Shown: one piece after another, positions 50,845 through 62,600 of the stretch
How the letters are laid out: each line of letters opens with the position of its first letter
How positions within the stretch are numbered: position 1 is the first letter of the stretch
Assembly (NCBI GenBank): GCA_947359465.1
Contig: OX375872.1
Span: 85,182,931 to 85,246,930, forward strand
Reading direction: 5' to 3'
From: Metellina segmentata
Lineage: Eukaryota; Arthropoda; Arachnida; Araneae; Tetragnathidae
Length of the DNA stretch: 64,000 nucleotides
The notes under the pieces: model-generated
Seen by the model: the letters and a program-made list of their open reading frames with translations, nothing else
What the model was told of the DNA's origin: nothing
Databases searched by the model: none
Program-made: the position numbers and the translations under genes

Positions 50845-51022
50845 AGTTAAATTCGAGTTGTATTGAAGTTAAACAACGGGTTAGTTGACAACGGTCCGGG
50901 ATCCATCCTGAAGTGAAAGATACGATGACAATACCTCGTAATTTTGATCCACTGTTAGATTGCGAGGTCAACACCAGAGCTGGAATCCTACTCTCCAACT
51001 TACACACCACTCCAACATAAAT
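50845..51022 (-). repeat. SINE-A 3' half
   Basis: + strand: GTATTGAAGTTAAACAACGG, GGTCCGGGATCCATCC, CGTAATTTTGATCCACTG and a break after CACTCCAACATAAATG. Diverged. Confidence 0.75.
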
Positions 51023-52420
51023 GTTTACGGTTAAAACGACTCTTGCGAAGCATACATTCAAGTTTTTCTCCACCAAGGCAGCACGATAATTTAAGACCAA
51101 ATCAGCAAACGGTACGGTCATCAAAAAGCACCATCATTTACTGTCAAAAACGACGTTCGTGAAGTATACACGAGAGATTTTCTTTGTCTAGGTTACATGG
51201 CAGAAGAAAAACAAGTAACCAGATGAAAATTAATTATTCCTTTAAGTTTGAGTGAATTAAGGACCCTATATCCAGAATCAATAAACAATCAATCAATATT
51301 GGTGAACTGATTAATTTTAATGGCACATTGCCGAGTCACGTGTCTGCCTAGTCAAATCGATGTTCTAAAACAGTAGTTTTCAACCTTGAGCTATTACTTT
51401 TAATTAATTATCTGCATATCTTTGTGATTAAACCTTTTACAAGCGTGCAGGGCAATCTTTATCGACCTTCAACTTTACCTTATGTTTTCAAAAGTTTAAA
51501 AACAATCTATAGTAACGGACTAGATTCAATTCGAGGAAAATTGTAAAGCTGCAAATCTGATAGGAATATGGTTCAATATGAATTTTTAATTTTTATAGAT
51601 AACCTTCCAAATAGGATTCTTTATTGCATTATATGGAATTGAGTTTGGTCTGACAAGTCATCATGGAAGAAAAACATTTTCGTAGCTCCAAACATGAATA
51701 AACTGGAGCAATGAATACGTCTGTATCCTTTAAAAAAAATCGTAATCTATAATTTTTCGAGGACTTCAGGAAAATTTTGGGAATTTGAATTGAAAAAATA
51801 CCTTGAATTTGGGTGGAAAATAAGAAAAATAAATGACGAAATTATAATGAACTATTCATTTTTACATAAAAAAAAAATCTTACTGTATTATAATAAATAC
51901 TTTTAAGACAAACAGTGAAAGCATTAACTTGTCAGAATTCACAATAATATGATCTGAAAAACCTTTTTGGAAGTTGAGTATTTTAGTGCGGAAAAACTAA
52001 CTAGTGAGCGATGTAGATCTGAAAAAAAATTTGTACTATCTAAAACTTCTTCCTGGAAAAATCGAAAGCCACAAAAACAGTGTTTTAAGACTGAATAAAA
52101 ATATGTAGTATACAAAACCGAAACAGGAGAATTGGACATTTTGTAGTCCATAACTATTTTTATTCAAAGCGAAAAATTTCACTATCTACGATGATATCTA
52201 GATAGGCTCCAGCAACACTTATTTTTCTGAATTTAATTTTTCAAGTCTCATTGCTCAACTTGTTAGATTTGAAATTCTTTGTAATTTATATATGGCACAC
52301 TAGGCAACTTTTCCTATCTGGGACTAAACCCATTAATAAAGTTTTTCCACTCATCCTAATGCGTAATATTACTGCCTTTTTAGAGTGAAGTTTATAAGTT
52401 GTATTAGCATATCCCAGTCG
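51023..52420. other. AT-rich spacer
   Basis: No gene or repeat recognised. Confidence 0.5.
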
Positions 52421-53320
52421 AGATGCACCTCGGGGCCACATCTTTAGGTGAGTACTGGCTTCACGAACCCGAGGTACCCTAATGATATTTTCCCACGGAA
52501 TTTACTGCATCTGGTAAATACGGGGAGTCGCGACCCCAGTATGCCCGAACGATCTCCCTCTATTCCTTCCATCCTTTCTTTTCACAATTACTTGACGCTC
52601 TTGTGTTTTACTCAGCTTGTCCAAAGATGGCCACAACACCCCTAAACAACCGGCCCAGTCGAAGTGAGTAAAAACCGAGCATCGATGACGAGACTCATGG
52701 ACTGCGCCGCGAAGTTATTAAGCCAAAACGCATGCTCAACATTTAAATGACTCGTGAAAATGAATTTGAAAATGAGTCAATTATACCAGAACTGCTAATT
52801 GGTTGCTACAGCACACAATTTTGAAAGTCCGCTCATGATATCCAAGTCGATCGCATTCGAGATTGTCTTCCGGGATGGGCGAACTTTAATTTCTAACCCA
52901 TCCGGTCCCTAGGCACTCGTTCAGTGAGAGCTATTGATTGCCCTGCACCCCCTTTCGGATCACAGGGGGAGGGTAAGGGTGAGAAACTGCCAATTAATTA
53001 AATCTCTCTCCCCTCCCCTGCAACGGGGCTATTCGTTTAACGAGGCCCCGCTAGAGAACTAATCGCGCCCGACTCGTGTTAAACTAATTAAAGCGTTGCG
53101 TTTCACACCCTTGGACGCTCTGCTTTTCAATGATTTGATCCGATCATTCGCGTATCAGCCTCATTGAGACGGCCGGTTTTGTTGCATCGCTCCACGAACA
53201 GGGCCGTGGAAGCGGGGAAGTTACTGCAACAAACAGCAGTTCCACTCAATGGGTGAATGCATACGAATGGAAGTTAAACGTTCCGGCGATTGTTGATCGC
53301 GTCTAGGATCATGTAACTGC
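52420..53320. promoter_or_regulatory. GC-richer non-coding island, possible enhancer
   Basis: A ~0.9-kb block with composition unlike its AT-rich surroundings, no long open frame, and several homeodomain-type cores (CAATTAATTAAAT at ~52991, AACTAATTAAAGC at ~53081, TTTTCAATGATTTGAT). It lies ~11-12 kb upstream of the Nkx6 ATG. The mixture of CpG-rich text and TAATTA cores is what a developmental enhancer often looks like, but no conservation can be tested here. Confidence 0.3.
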
Positions 53321-53860
53321 CAGCCCTTAACTAGTTCGGTCGAATGGATGAATGCATACGAAGTGATTGTTTATCACTTGATTATGCTGTTTTAATTCCC
53401 TCGGTAGCCTAAACTAGTTCAAGGGAATGAATTGGTTTGAGTCACACTAATGAATCGGTTTGTTTTGTCGCTCTATGGTCGTTTTTTCTGCTTGAGGGCT
53501 AACTAGGCAACTACCAAAGACATAAAAGGGAAATTAATTGTTTCAGGAATTATTTTTATACTTGGATCTTACTGTTTTATCCTCCCTTTAACTACCCCTA
53601 CTGGTACCCTTAACTAGTTCTAATGAAGGAATATATACAATTGAAGTATTAAACGTTTCGTCGATTGTTTATAGCATCTAAGTTCATGTATCTACCACTT
53701 GTACCCTTAAATAGTTCTAGTGAAAAGATGCATGTATATATAGAGCAATATATGTGAAAGATGTATGTAATATATAGATGCAATATATGTGAATAGATGC
53801 AATCATGTATCATACGATTATACTGTTTCAAATCCCTCAGTAACCTTAACTAACTCTAGA
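53320..53860. repeat. Degenerate repeat array with ACTAGTTC core
   Basis: Five spaced copies of CCTTAACTAGTTC-type text near 53328, 53410, 53610, 53707 and 53842. Neighbouring blocks also recur, such as AAACGTTYCGKCGATTGTT (53277, 53650) and GATGAATGCATACGAA (53250, 53348). Spacing is uneven, so this is an old array or series of duplications. Confidence 0.55.
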
Positions 53861-54288
53861 GGAGGAATCGTTGTGAATACTACTACTGCAATTGTTTGCT
53901 TGTTGTTCTACAATAACTTTTCCTAAGCGAGGGCCAATTACTCAATTTTCTAACACGTAAAAATGGAAGATAACCGTTTTAGCGTGGTTATCAAATCTAA
54001 GGATCATACTATCGTTTTCTCCCCTTAAGTATTACTGGTACTACTTAATGAATTTCTCTGACAAATTCTGAAATTTAAATTTCTTTGAAGTCGCAAAAAG
54101 TTAAAACATTCTAAAATGCACTAATGGCAGATTTTTGTGTTATAATACACAATTTTTATTGGAAATTAAAACTTTTGTATATTGTTAGCAAGTTAATAAA
54201 AGTATAATTTAGAATAAAATACAGAGAAAAGATTTCAAAGGGATAAATGGCAGCCACCTAAAACGGTTTTCATACGCATTACTGTACG

Positions 54289-54363
54289 TAACATACTTAA
54301 TAAGCATGTTAACCTAACATACTTAATAAGCATGTTAACATAACATACTTAATAAGCATGTTA
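54289..54363. repeat. Three 26-bp tandem copies with palindromic core
   Basis: TAACATACTTAATAAGCATG then TTAACC is repeated at 54289, 54315 and 54341, nearly identical. Each contains AACAT-n-CTTA..TAAG-n-ATGTT, an almost perfect palindrome around a TTAATAA core. Confidence 0.95.
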
Positions 54364-56090
54364 CGAAAGTTTTGTTAGAAGGAAGTTTTGAATCTACTTG
54401 GAAATTTATTTATCTTAAAAATCCGTCCCTAATATAGTTACTTTTAAAAGAAATTAAACTGGAAATTCGTGAGTAAGAGAGTAATCATCAAAACATTATC
54501 TACACAACACTTAAATCTAAAACCCCTTATCTTAAACTGGCTTGTTTACTCATAAATGCATGATAGAAAGTGTCTGACCATTGTGTTAAACAAAAAGTTT
54601 AAAGAAAGATTTTGTAAGAAAAATATTATAAATTCCTTTTAAAATTGGAGAAATACCTTTAAAATTCTATTCTATACTACCTTTTCACTGTTGATTAGAA
54701 ATAATTGGGCATTGCATTAACTTAAAAAAGTAAAGGCTTTTTAGAACAAGTTCGTAAAAAAATGAAAATGTTTTTTCTTGACTTCATGTGTGTACAATTT
54801 TTCCGTAAGTGATCTCGAATAAAATGTTCAACTGATGTTAGAAAAATTACATTTTTTTTCAAAACCAATGAAACAAAACTGCTTTTCTGAATAAAATTTG
54901 AAGCAGAGGTGTGTAGAGTCATTTTCAGTTAGACTGTTTCACAGTATTATTACCTCAAAAACCAATTTTGACAAAAACAAATAGTTGTACATCACTAATG
55001 AAAAACGGATTGTTCATTGAGAATTAAACTTGACTCAAAACAAAACGACTCCGGTATCTTAACATTTTAAGGTTCAGAAGCGATGCTTACTACTGGAATT
55101 CTAAAGATGTTACCTATATTTCGGAACAAGAAGGGGGTTAAAAAGAAAAGGAAAAAATTGTAATACCCCCAAAATGCGCCTTCTTTGAACAAGGATTTCT
55201 CTCATTTCCATGATGGATCTGCCTCCTATATCCGACACCGGGATTTTGCATGAGCAGGCGAAGCCCCAACAGCTGTGCCTTAGGCGGTCCTATACTTTTG
55301 CAGCTCGTAAACTATCCGTACTTATGCCGACCACACGTGTTTTGTTCCGTAACTGCATTCTCACTTTCATTGTTTTGATCCTAGTTCTGTTCCCTTTTCT
55401 GTGATTGAATTAAATGTGCGTTTGAAATGAACGCTATTGTTTTCTATTATGCGAAACACATGTATCTTGTTATATTAAGTGCAATTGTTTATCTTAGCTT
55501 TTTTTCATCGGTACTAGATATTTTAACATTTTCAGTAAAAAAGGAAAACCAAGTTGTCGTTTCCAAAAGCAATTTTAAAGATGTCGCAGATTTGAAATAA
55601 TTATATGCCTTGTAATTCGTATTCTCTCTCTCTCTCAGAAACAGTTTCATAGACTTAGGATAGAAACTTGTTAATAGACATTTTTTCGGAGACACTAGAT
55701 GCTTGTTTTCAGGATGAGGAGAAATACACAATAATGCTGTAATCGGTTTGAAAGATGCAAAACGCTATTATAATGCTAATAATTTTTACTTCTGTTCCAC
55801 AAATCTAACAGTCTCTAATCAGTTAAAATAGTTAAAGAGATTTTGCTCTAAGGTGACGATATGTAGTTACAAAATTAATTTCAAAGTAATTTTAAACGTA
55901 GAGACATGTAAATAGTATCTTAAATTTTGACTGCATCGTGAACTATGTCCTCTCATTATAACAAATTCAAGACAGTGTTTTAAGTATGAGAATGATTGCA
56001 GATAGCATGAAAGCTTATCTCTGTTTTAAGTATAATTTCTTTCCGATAATCTTAAGAAAATAAGTCTGGAGTCTATCACGGACGGAAAAT
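54364..56090. other. AT-rich spacer with a small GC-richer patch
   Basis: No gene recognised. The patch 55180-55400 is less AT-rich and holds a 64-codon + strand open frame without known domain or splice context. Confidence 0.4.
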
Positions 56091-56097
56091 TTGTATC

Positions 56098-56386
56098 TTA
56101 AGCCTCCTGGTGGATTTCTCGACAAGGTATTTCATGAATCTGATCAGATTTTGCTAAACGGACACGAACGTGATGTCAGTGATATCTCGTCCTTAGACAA
56201 AATTGACCAGATCTTGATCTCGTCATCTTCCAAAAATCGACGATACCTTGATCACGAGATATTTCGTCAAAAGTAAGATTGATCAGACCTTGTGCAATTT
56301 TGATTTTGGTCAGATATTGAGCAATTTTGATCTTGTTTAGATCTTGACCAAACGAGATATATCGTCAAAATCGCTTGGTGGGTCAG
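56098..56386 (+). repeat. TTAA-MITE copy, expanded
   Basis: Left TTAAGCCTCCTGGTGGATTT; right inverted, GACCCACCAAGCGATTTTGA. The interior has five or more repeats of GACCAGATCTTGATCTCGTC-type units, more than other copies. Confidence 0.75.
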
Positions 56387-57033
56387 GAACTGCATTTAAA
56401 AGTAAGCAAATAGGTAAAATGCTTGTGATTGAAGTAAATCTTTCAATTGTAATGGTTTTTAACACAATATAAAAAACAGAGGTGGGAGGTACAAAAACTC
56501 AAAGAACAATCAACTCTAAAGAGGAGAGGACTAATGTGCAATAATGAGTAACTCTATTTGACTTTGAACATTGAGTTTGGAAATTTTATCAATAAATCAT
56601 CATTTGGTTGTATGTCAATCATCAATATGAATTAACATAGAAACATGTGAAATGTTCAATTTTATTACCTTAAAGAGAGGAAGTAACATCCACAGAACCG
56701 ATCAATAATTATTTTCAGAGACCAAATAATTTGAAATATCCAGTCAGATTCAATTAATAATTATAAAGAATAACAAGTTTTAATCGAATTAAATTTTTTT
56801 ATTTAAGTACATCCCCGTAGCCCGTTTCCTATTTGAAGTTCAGATTAAGCTTTAATCGCAATCATAAATTAAAAAAAAAATACTCGTCTAAATATTTTTA
56901 TTTTTATTTGTAGTGTATAGTAATAATTAGAGGAAGGCTGCCTGCAACCCTGAGACAAATAAAATTATCAGATGAAACAGCATGTTTTTTTGATTAAGTA
57001 TCGTAATACAAAGGGATGATGATAATGTGTATG

Positions 57034-57322
57034 TTACCCCACCAAGTGGTTCCGACTAGATATCTCGTTAGTCAAGATAAGAAAAATTTTAAATTAAGTT
57101 CATTTTTCTGTTGATAAAGTATCGTGATACAAAAAAATAATTAGAATATCTATGTTAAACCTCAAAGTGGTTTAGATGATATATCTCGCTTATCAACATA
57201 GGACAATGTTTGCAAATCCCGTCATCACTATATTCACGATTTTTTATGACTACCTGGTCAAGTTATGGTCAATTTTCTTCTAATAACGAGATACCTCGTC
57301 GAGAAAGCCACCCGGAGAATTA
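57034..57322 (+). repeat. Two TTAA-MITE copies in tandem
   Basis: The first piece starts TTACCCCACCAAGTGGTTCC (57034). A second begins TTAAACCTCAAAGTGGTTTA at 57155 and ends GAAAGCCACCCGGAG near 57316. The first copy lacks its right half. Confidence 0.7.
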
Positions 57323-57414
57323 GTTCCCTTTTTAACAAGAAAATGATCGTAGGATAACAAAGCACTCTCCTATGACATTATTCACCACACGTTTTATTTC
57401 GACTAATGACGAGT

Positions 57415-57712
57415 TACGTGGGTAATGGATTAGAAACCAGAGGGTTGCGAGTTCTGAACTAGGTCTAACAAAAGATCTCCGTGTAAGCGGGGGCTGATAT
57501 ACGTTAAATCTGACGTGTCCTCAAAGGTCCTCTCGTTTGCGTGGTGTGGAAGTTTGGAGAGTGGGGTGACAGCACAGGTGTAGATCTGTTCATTTGAGAA
57601 AGGTTCAAAATCACGATGTGTCCTCGGGTTCCCTCCAGGATTAATCCCTGTCCGTCACCAATATCCCGTGGTATTTGCTCCAGTGTGACGCCAATTAACT
57701 ACCTACCTAGCT
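57415..57712 (+). repeat. SINE-A copy with complete tail
   Basis: The head is partly lost (TACGTGGGTAATGGATTAGA), B-box GGTTGCGAGTTCTGAAC, and 3' end GACGCCAATTAACTACCTAC followed by CTAG. The tail shows the (TACC)n type of this family. Confidence 0.85.
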
Positions 57713-57769
57713 TTCCATTGCTCACCAAACATTTCATTTCGGCTAATGATGAGTATCACCACTGGAGGG

Positions 57770-58032
57770 GGACGTGGTAGACCTGTTGGAAGAGTAAAGG
57801 AATTTCAACTGGAGGGTTTCGAGTTCAAATACAACCAAATACTCAAATCCAACTCAAATGTCTTCATGCTGGCTTGGTGTAAAAGGTGGACAGTGGGGTG
57901 TTAGCTCAGAGGTTTCCTGATCCAAAATTATGTGGTGTCCTCGGATCTTCTCCTAGGGATTAATTCCGGACCGTCGCCAATAGCCCGTTCTTTTGCTTCT
58001 GTGCGACGTTAATTAAAGTACCTACCTATCTT
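57770..58032 (+). repeat. SINE-A copy, near full length
   Basis: Head ACGTGGTAGACCTGTTGGAA, B-box GGTTTCGAGTTCAAATAC, and 3' end GACGTTAATTAAAGTACCTA then CCTATC. ~50 bp of the central body is deleted. Same orientation as the previous copy, 60 bp away. Confidence 0.85.
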
Positions 58033-58139
58033 CGCCACCAGAAAATTCAATGTTCGCTGCCACTCCAAATGCTATTACCCCTCTTCGTTTATCGTGCCTG
58101 AAAATTCATTTCGGCCAAAAAATGACTTAAGAGTACTCT

Positions 58140-59000
58140 GAATTTATCCCGCGCCTCATGAAAACAGCGCCTGCTCAACTTATTCTCCAAACGAAAAAAC
58201 AAATCCTCCGGGCAGCAGCCGCTCCTCTCCATCCCAGCATCCAGGTGTCCGGAATAGAGGCGCATCTCCGCTACCTTTGGCCTCGGACGCACCGTCCGCA
58301 AAAAGCCATGACCATCGATGGTTCAAGTGACCGAGACTGTCCGCCGCCTCTCTTTATATCTGCATTTAACCCGTGACGTCAGATGGGGGGACCAGGGGGG
58401 CTCGAAACCGTCATCAGGGGTGGCGGGGAAATCGGCGGAGGCTTCCGGATAAATCCCTCATTTAAAAGTGCGAAAGACAACATCTGGTGACGGGCACATT
58501 ATAAAATCCAATTCTGTGTCGCAGACTTTAAGTAGGGTGGGGAAGACGGCAGATTCGGCAAGGGAGAGGGCCGTTTTTAAACTTGCGAAATCTGTCGTTG
58601 GCTGCAGCGGCAAAAGGGGGGAAGCATAACCCGTGTTCATCGGTGGGACTTACAAATGCACTTGGAAGAAGTGTTTTATTCTTGAAGCTGAATATTTTGA
58701 AGTCCCCCCTTTTCCCCGGGACATTGTTCCGGAGAACTCCTGTTCCCGCTTGCTTTTTTGTTTCCCGATTCTGATGAGATAGGCGATTTATAAACTTATT
58801 CCGCCGAGGTGGGTTTTGCTTTCTTTTGTTTTTGCCGCCGGTGACGACTCCAAAAAAGAGTGAGAGCGAAGTGCCAGAATGAAATTCAGAACGGATCCTG
58901 CCTCTCGGAGGAGAGAAGTGGCGTTGAATAATATATGATGGCCCCGAAAAATCGAGTTTCAAAAACCGATTTGAGCGATGGCGTACTGGCGCACCACTGT
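58140..59000. other. GC-rich island
   Basis: The clearest high-GC block in the window (GGCGGGGAAATCGGCGGAGG, CCGCCGCCTC). It holds a 144-codon minus-strand open frame (58962-58528) with basic, Pro-rich text and no known domain, probably open by composition. It contains the candidate promoter described separately. Confidence 0.6.
58328..58381 (-). promoter_or_regulatory. Candidate minus-strand promoter: CRE, TATA, initiator
   Basis: Read on the minus strand: a perfect CRE palindrome TGACGTCA (58381-58374), then TATAAAG (58358-58352), then TCACTT with its A at 58328, exactly 30 bases from the TATA T. This is correct core-promoter geometry, inside a GC-rich island (58140-59000). The strand matches Nkx6, whose first coding exon lies 17 kb downstream and may be preceded by a splice acceptor. 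Downstream GTGCGT (CGGACG|GTGCGT) and GTAGCG (CAAAG|GTAGCG) near 58300-58280 could serve as donors of a short untranslated exon. It could equally serve an unseen gene. Confidence 0.4.
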
Positions 59001-59236
59001 TTGATCTCGGCTTCGGTTAGCTAGGAAGCCCGGATGCTCGATCAAAGTCAGCTTGTCCTTTTGAAAACTTGAAATATCAAGGAGACATTAAAATTTTGAT
59101 TCTTCAACTAAGTAACATTAGTGCCTTTTAGTTTTAAACTTGTTCGTTTCGTTTTACGAGTGTGCTGGTCAAATAAATCTTTTAATTTTAAATGAACTAA
59201 GTCCTCTTAAACTCTGGAACTTAATGTTGCTTTAAA

Positions 59237-59652
59237 CAGACGTGAAGTAATCTGAGCATTGCTATAGAGAGAAGATTTGAAACGCGTGGCCGACGTGTCG
59301 ACGACTAGTAATCACGTGACTGCTCTTTGAAAATTGACTTGGTTGGTCGATTTGGCATCTTATCACCTCTATTGGTAATAAAACATCTTATGACAGGGTA
59401 GATGTGTGAATGCGCATTTATATACAGCGTCGACAAAAATAATGAGATCGCCAGTATACTCCTATGTCACGCAGTTCAATCAGATGATGAATAAATGAAT
59501 GGGCGTCTTCTCCTTTCCCGTGGACCAATCAGATATTGAACAGTCGTTTCTAACCAACAGAAAAAAGTAGTTTAAGAGTCACGTTACTATTAATTTTGTT
59601 CACGATCCTGGGTACATAAAAATGTTACCATTGCTCAGTCTACTTTTATAAT
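59237..59652 (-). repeat. ~410-bp dispersed repeat, full-length minus copy
   Basis: Minus-strand reading starts TATAAAAGTAGACTGAGCAA (near 59649) and ends TAGCAATGCTCAGATTACTT. It is colinear with 5325-5736. The shared blocks ATCATCTGATTG, CTGGCGATCTCA, GATGCCAAATCGACCA and CACACATCTACCCTGTCATA are clear. Confidence 0.75.
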
Positions 59653-60820
59653 TCCTCTATGGTTTGAACTGCAAGTTCTTTATCTGAAACATAATGACGG
59701 AACAAGTATTTATACTTTTTGGATGCAATTTTCGTTTCATGGTAATTGATGTTAACCTACATAAAATGTGTTTGTTTATCATACATCGAAATAAAAGGAA
59801 GAAATAAATCTTTACAGCTAGCAATTGTAAATATAGTTAAACAGTTTTACACTATTAATGAAAGTATTAAAAATAATTGAAATTTATAGTATTCATACAT
59901 AAAACATTCCAATTTAACTCGAGTAAGAAATGCTTAGTTATTACCAAAACGAAAATAAATTTAATTTAATACTTGCTCTCGTGTGTGATTTACATAAATA
60001 TTTTTCTTAAATATTACAACTACACTGGAAATAAATGTTGAAAAAAAAATGTCTATTGATGAGCGAAATTTTGTATCCTAATTATTCAATAAAGGATAAT
60101 TTTTATATCAAATAGGAAATATAATGGAAAATAATGCTTGTGAATGCAATATGTCTAAAAATATATTTAAAAAACTTAGAGTTGATGTTAAAAACTTTGT
60201 ATGGGAAGACCATCAAAACTAAGTAAGAGAGACGCTCTCCGAGTTAATTTTATTCGATTGCATTGAAATTGATCAACTAATGAAAATAAATGTATTCGAA
60301 AACAAATCTAAATTATCTGAAATAGGCTGGACATCATGTAACAAGACGGAAACTTATTGAAGCAAAGCTCAAGAGAAGGAAGAGATTAAAACTTTGATGA
60401 ACACGACCAAAGAATTTGGGAAACAAATTTATATTTTCTGATACAAATATATTTAATGTTGGATAATAAAATGGTTAAGAATTTGATCAGAGAAAAAGAG
60501 GTAAAGCTACGAAAAAGAAAAATATTTAAACATGCAATTCGTCACAAAAATACAAACACTGTTGGAAATTTTTAAAAATTGTTAGCCTTGAAAATATTGT
60601 AATATGAATATGTAAGTGTTTTAAAAAATTGCTCAGAAAATTGGTTTTTCTGATAACTACCTACATTCAAGATAACTCGTAATATAAGGTTTGATTCTAT
60701 TAATGAATGGTCAATTGTACATCATACGTACTAACAACGTTACTGGTTACCAGAAAATTATGCCACGGAATATGAGATAATTAATGTTGTGGACCTTAAT
60801 GTTATTTATTTTCAATAGCT
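59653..60820. other. AT-rich spacer
   Basis: No gene or repeat recognised. Confidence 0.5.
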
Positions 60821-60823
60821 CAA

Positions 60824-60868
60824 GGTAGGTAGGTCGTTAATTAACGTCTCACTGAAGCAACACAAGTT
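60824..60868 (-). repeat. SINE-A 3' end fragment
   Basis: + strand AAGGTAGGTAGGTCGTTAAT then TAACGTCTCACTGAAGCAAC. Tail plus ~30 bp. Confidence 0.8.
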
Positions 60869-61948
60869 TCAATAGCTTAAAACAAACGAATTGTTTTAAG
60901 GAAACAATTATATGCTAGTTCATTACCTTCGTTTCATACAGTTAAAGTATTCTCGAAAAATTCACACACACACACTACTAGCAAAAATCTCTAATGACCT
61001 CTGAAACCAGCTTCATGATGTGTCTAAGCAATGAAAATGAAAAGACCAACTAATATTGACAAAGATTTAAATTTTCACCATAACATTATTACATAAAATA
61101 ATTATATGGTGATATTTGTTTAGATAAAATTTCCTTCCATTGTGAAAAAATCTTGGTTTTATTGCTATCAACAGATACATGTAGTTCAAGAAAATTTAGT
61201 TAAAAGCTCACCAGTTAGAATTTGAATAGAATCTCACCTGTTAGATACGAGTGTTTGAAACGCTTACTATCCTAAAGGAGAATCTAGTTCTAGTTGTAGT
61301 TTTACTGAATATGCCATTAAGAAACCTAAACATTATAAGCTCTCCCTTTTGGTTTCCACAGATCATGTTTTGCACTACCAAAAGCTTCTTACAAATAAAC
61401 TTCTCTAGTTAGAAATAAACAAGGATATTCCGCAGAGATTAGTCACCCCTTGTTATGCAAAACAGATGTTACTGAACTTTGAAAAGATAAAAATGCTCAA
61501 TAAAATAAAATTGGCTTGAAATTTTAACTGGCGCAATAGAGAAAGACCTTCACTTTAACTTCCTCTCCTCTACTTTTTCCGTGAATTTTAAATAAATCCC
61601 TAACCACTTTTCAGTCCCTCACAAGTGGAGTCATTCAGAAATCAGCAGTGAAACGGAGACCTACTTATGTCAAATCAATTCATTCAAACCCGGGATCCAT
61701 TCAGCTTCCAAGCGGTGCCGCGTATGATATCTAGGAAAGCAATAATCTTCTCGCGCGCCAGGTCCCGCCGGACTCTTTCATATGAAAATTTCATTAGCGC
61801 TGAGCGCGACTCCGCTACGGAAAGCAATTGGCTTGAATTGCAGGAAATTTCAGATTTAACAGGAGTAACAATGTATTATGATGCAACCGAAACGTCGTTT
61901 AGATCATTTGCAAAGAGCCCTTTTGTCATCGGCTTTCAGACAATCTTG
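60869..61948. other. Spacer with a small GC-richer patch
   Basis: No gene recognised. The patch 61690-61850 (CGCGCGCCAGGTCCCGCCGG, GCTGAGCGCGACTCCG) stands out from its surroundings and lies in a 102-codon + strand open frame (61667-61975) without a known domain. It may be a conserved non-coding element. Confidence 0.35.
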
Positions 61949-62600
61949 TTTACTGTCAAGTCACTGTTTCATTAGATCCGATGCCTACTGTTTTTACTAA
62001 TGTTTGAAATGTTTATTCGTCAGTAGAAACTCATTGATTTTGTGATTATTGAGGAGCTAAATGCTTATTTTATGATTTTAGGTAGGCAAGTAGTTTAATT
62101 TTCGTCACATTGGACGTCACGTTGCTTACTGTCGAGTCATGGTTTCATTCGATGAGATGCTTACTGCCTTTACTAATGCTTCAAATGTTTATTAGTCGGC
62201 TAATTGTTTTTTTGACATTTTTTTGGAGGCATTAAATGTATATTTTCATGATGGTAGGTAGGTAAATATTTGAATTTAGGTAGCACTGAGGGGGGGGCGT
62301 TATGATGTTTACTGTCAATTCATTTTTTCATCTTTTCGGAGGCTAAGAGTGCTTATTTTCATGATGGTAGGTAGGTAAGTAGTTAAATATACGTCGGACT
62401 GTTACGTTGTTTACTATCAAAGCAGTTTTATTAGCTCAGATGGGGTTACTGCCTTTTACTAATGTTGGAAATTTCTATTAGTCGTCTTTTAGAGCAGAAA
62501 CTCATTGATTTTGCGACATGTTTCGGAGGCACTAAATTATTACTTTCATGATGGCAGGTTAGTAAATAGTTGAATTGACCTCCACTGGGGGAGGCAACAC
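61949..62600. repeat. Four-copy ~180-bp tandem array containing SINE-A tails
   Basis: Units start at about 61949, 62126, 62308 and 62410, each with TTTACTGTCAA-type text. They run through a block like CTTTACTAATGTTTGAAATG, then CATGATGGTAGGTAGGTAAG and an AATTA..CGTC..CTG segment. The third unit lacks ~75 bp in the middle. The GGTAGGTA and TAATT..CGTCAC parts match the inverted 3' end of SINE-A, so the repeat unit includes a SINE tail. Confidence 0.85.

Noticed and set aside
58528..58962. 144-codon minus-strand open frame in the GC-rich island
   Set aside because: GC-rich composition lowers stop frequency; the translation has no domain, repeated motif or clear splice context.
58960..59040. 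Possible 5S rRNA or small RNA gene in GC-rich text
   Set aside because: The internal control elements of 5S rRNA are not present.
61667..61975. 102-codon + strand open frame
   Set aside because: No recognisable domain, no clear start context or splice sites; part lies in the tandem array.
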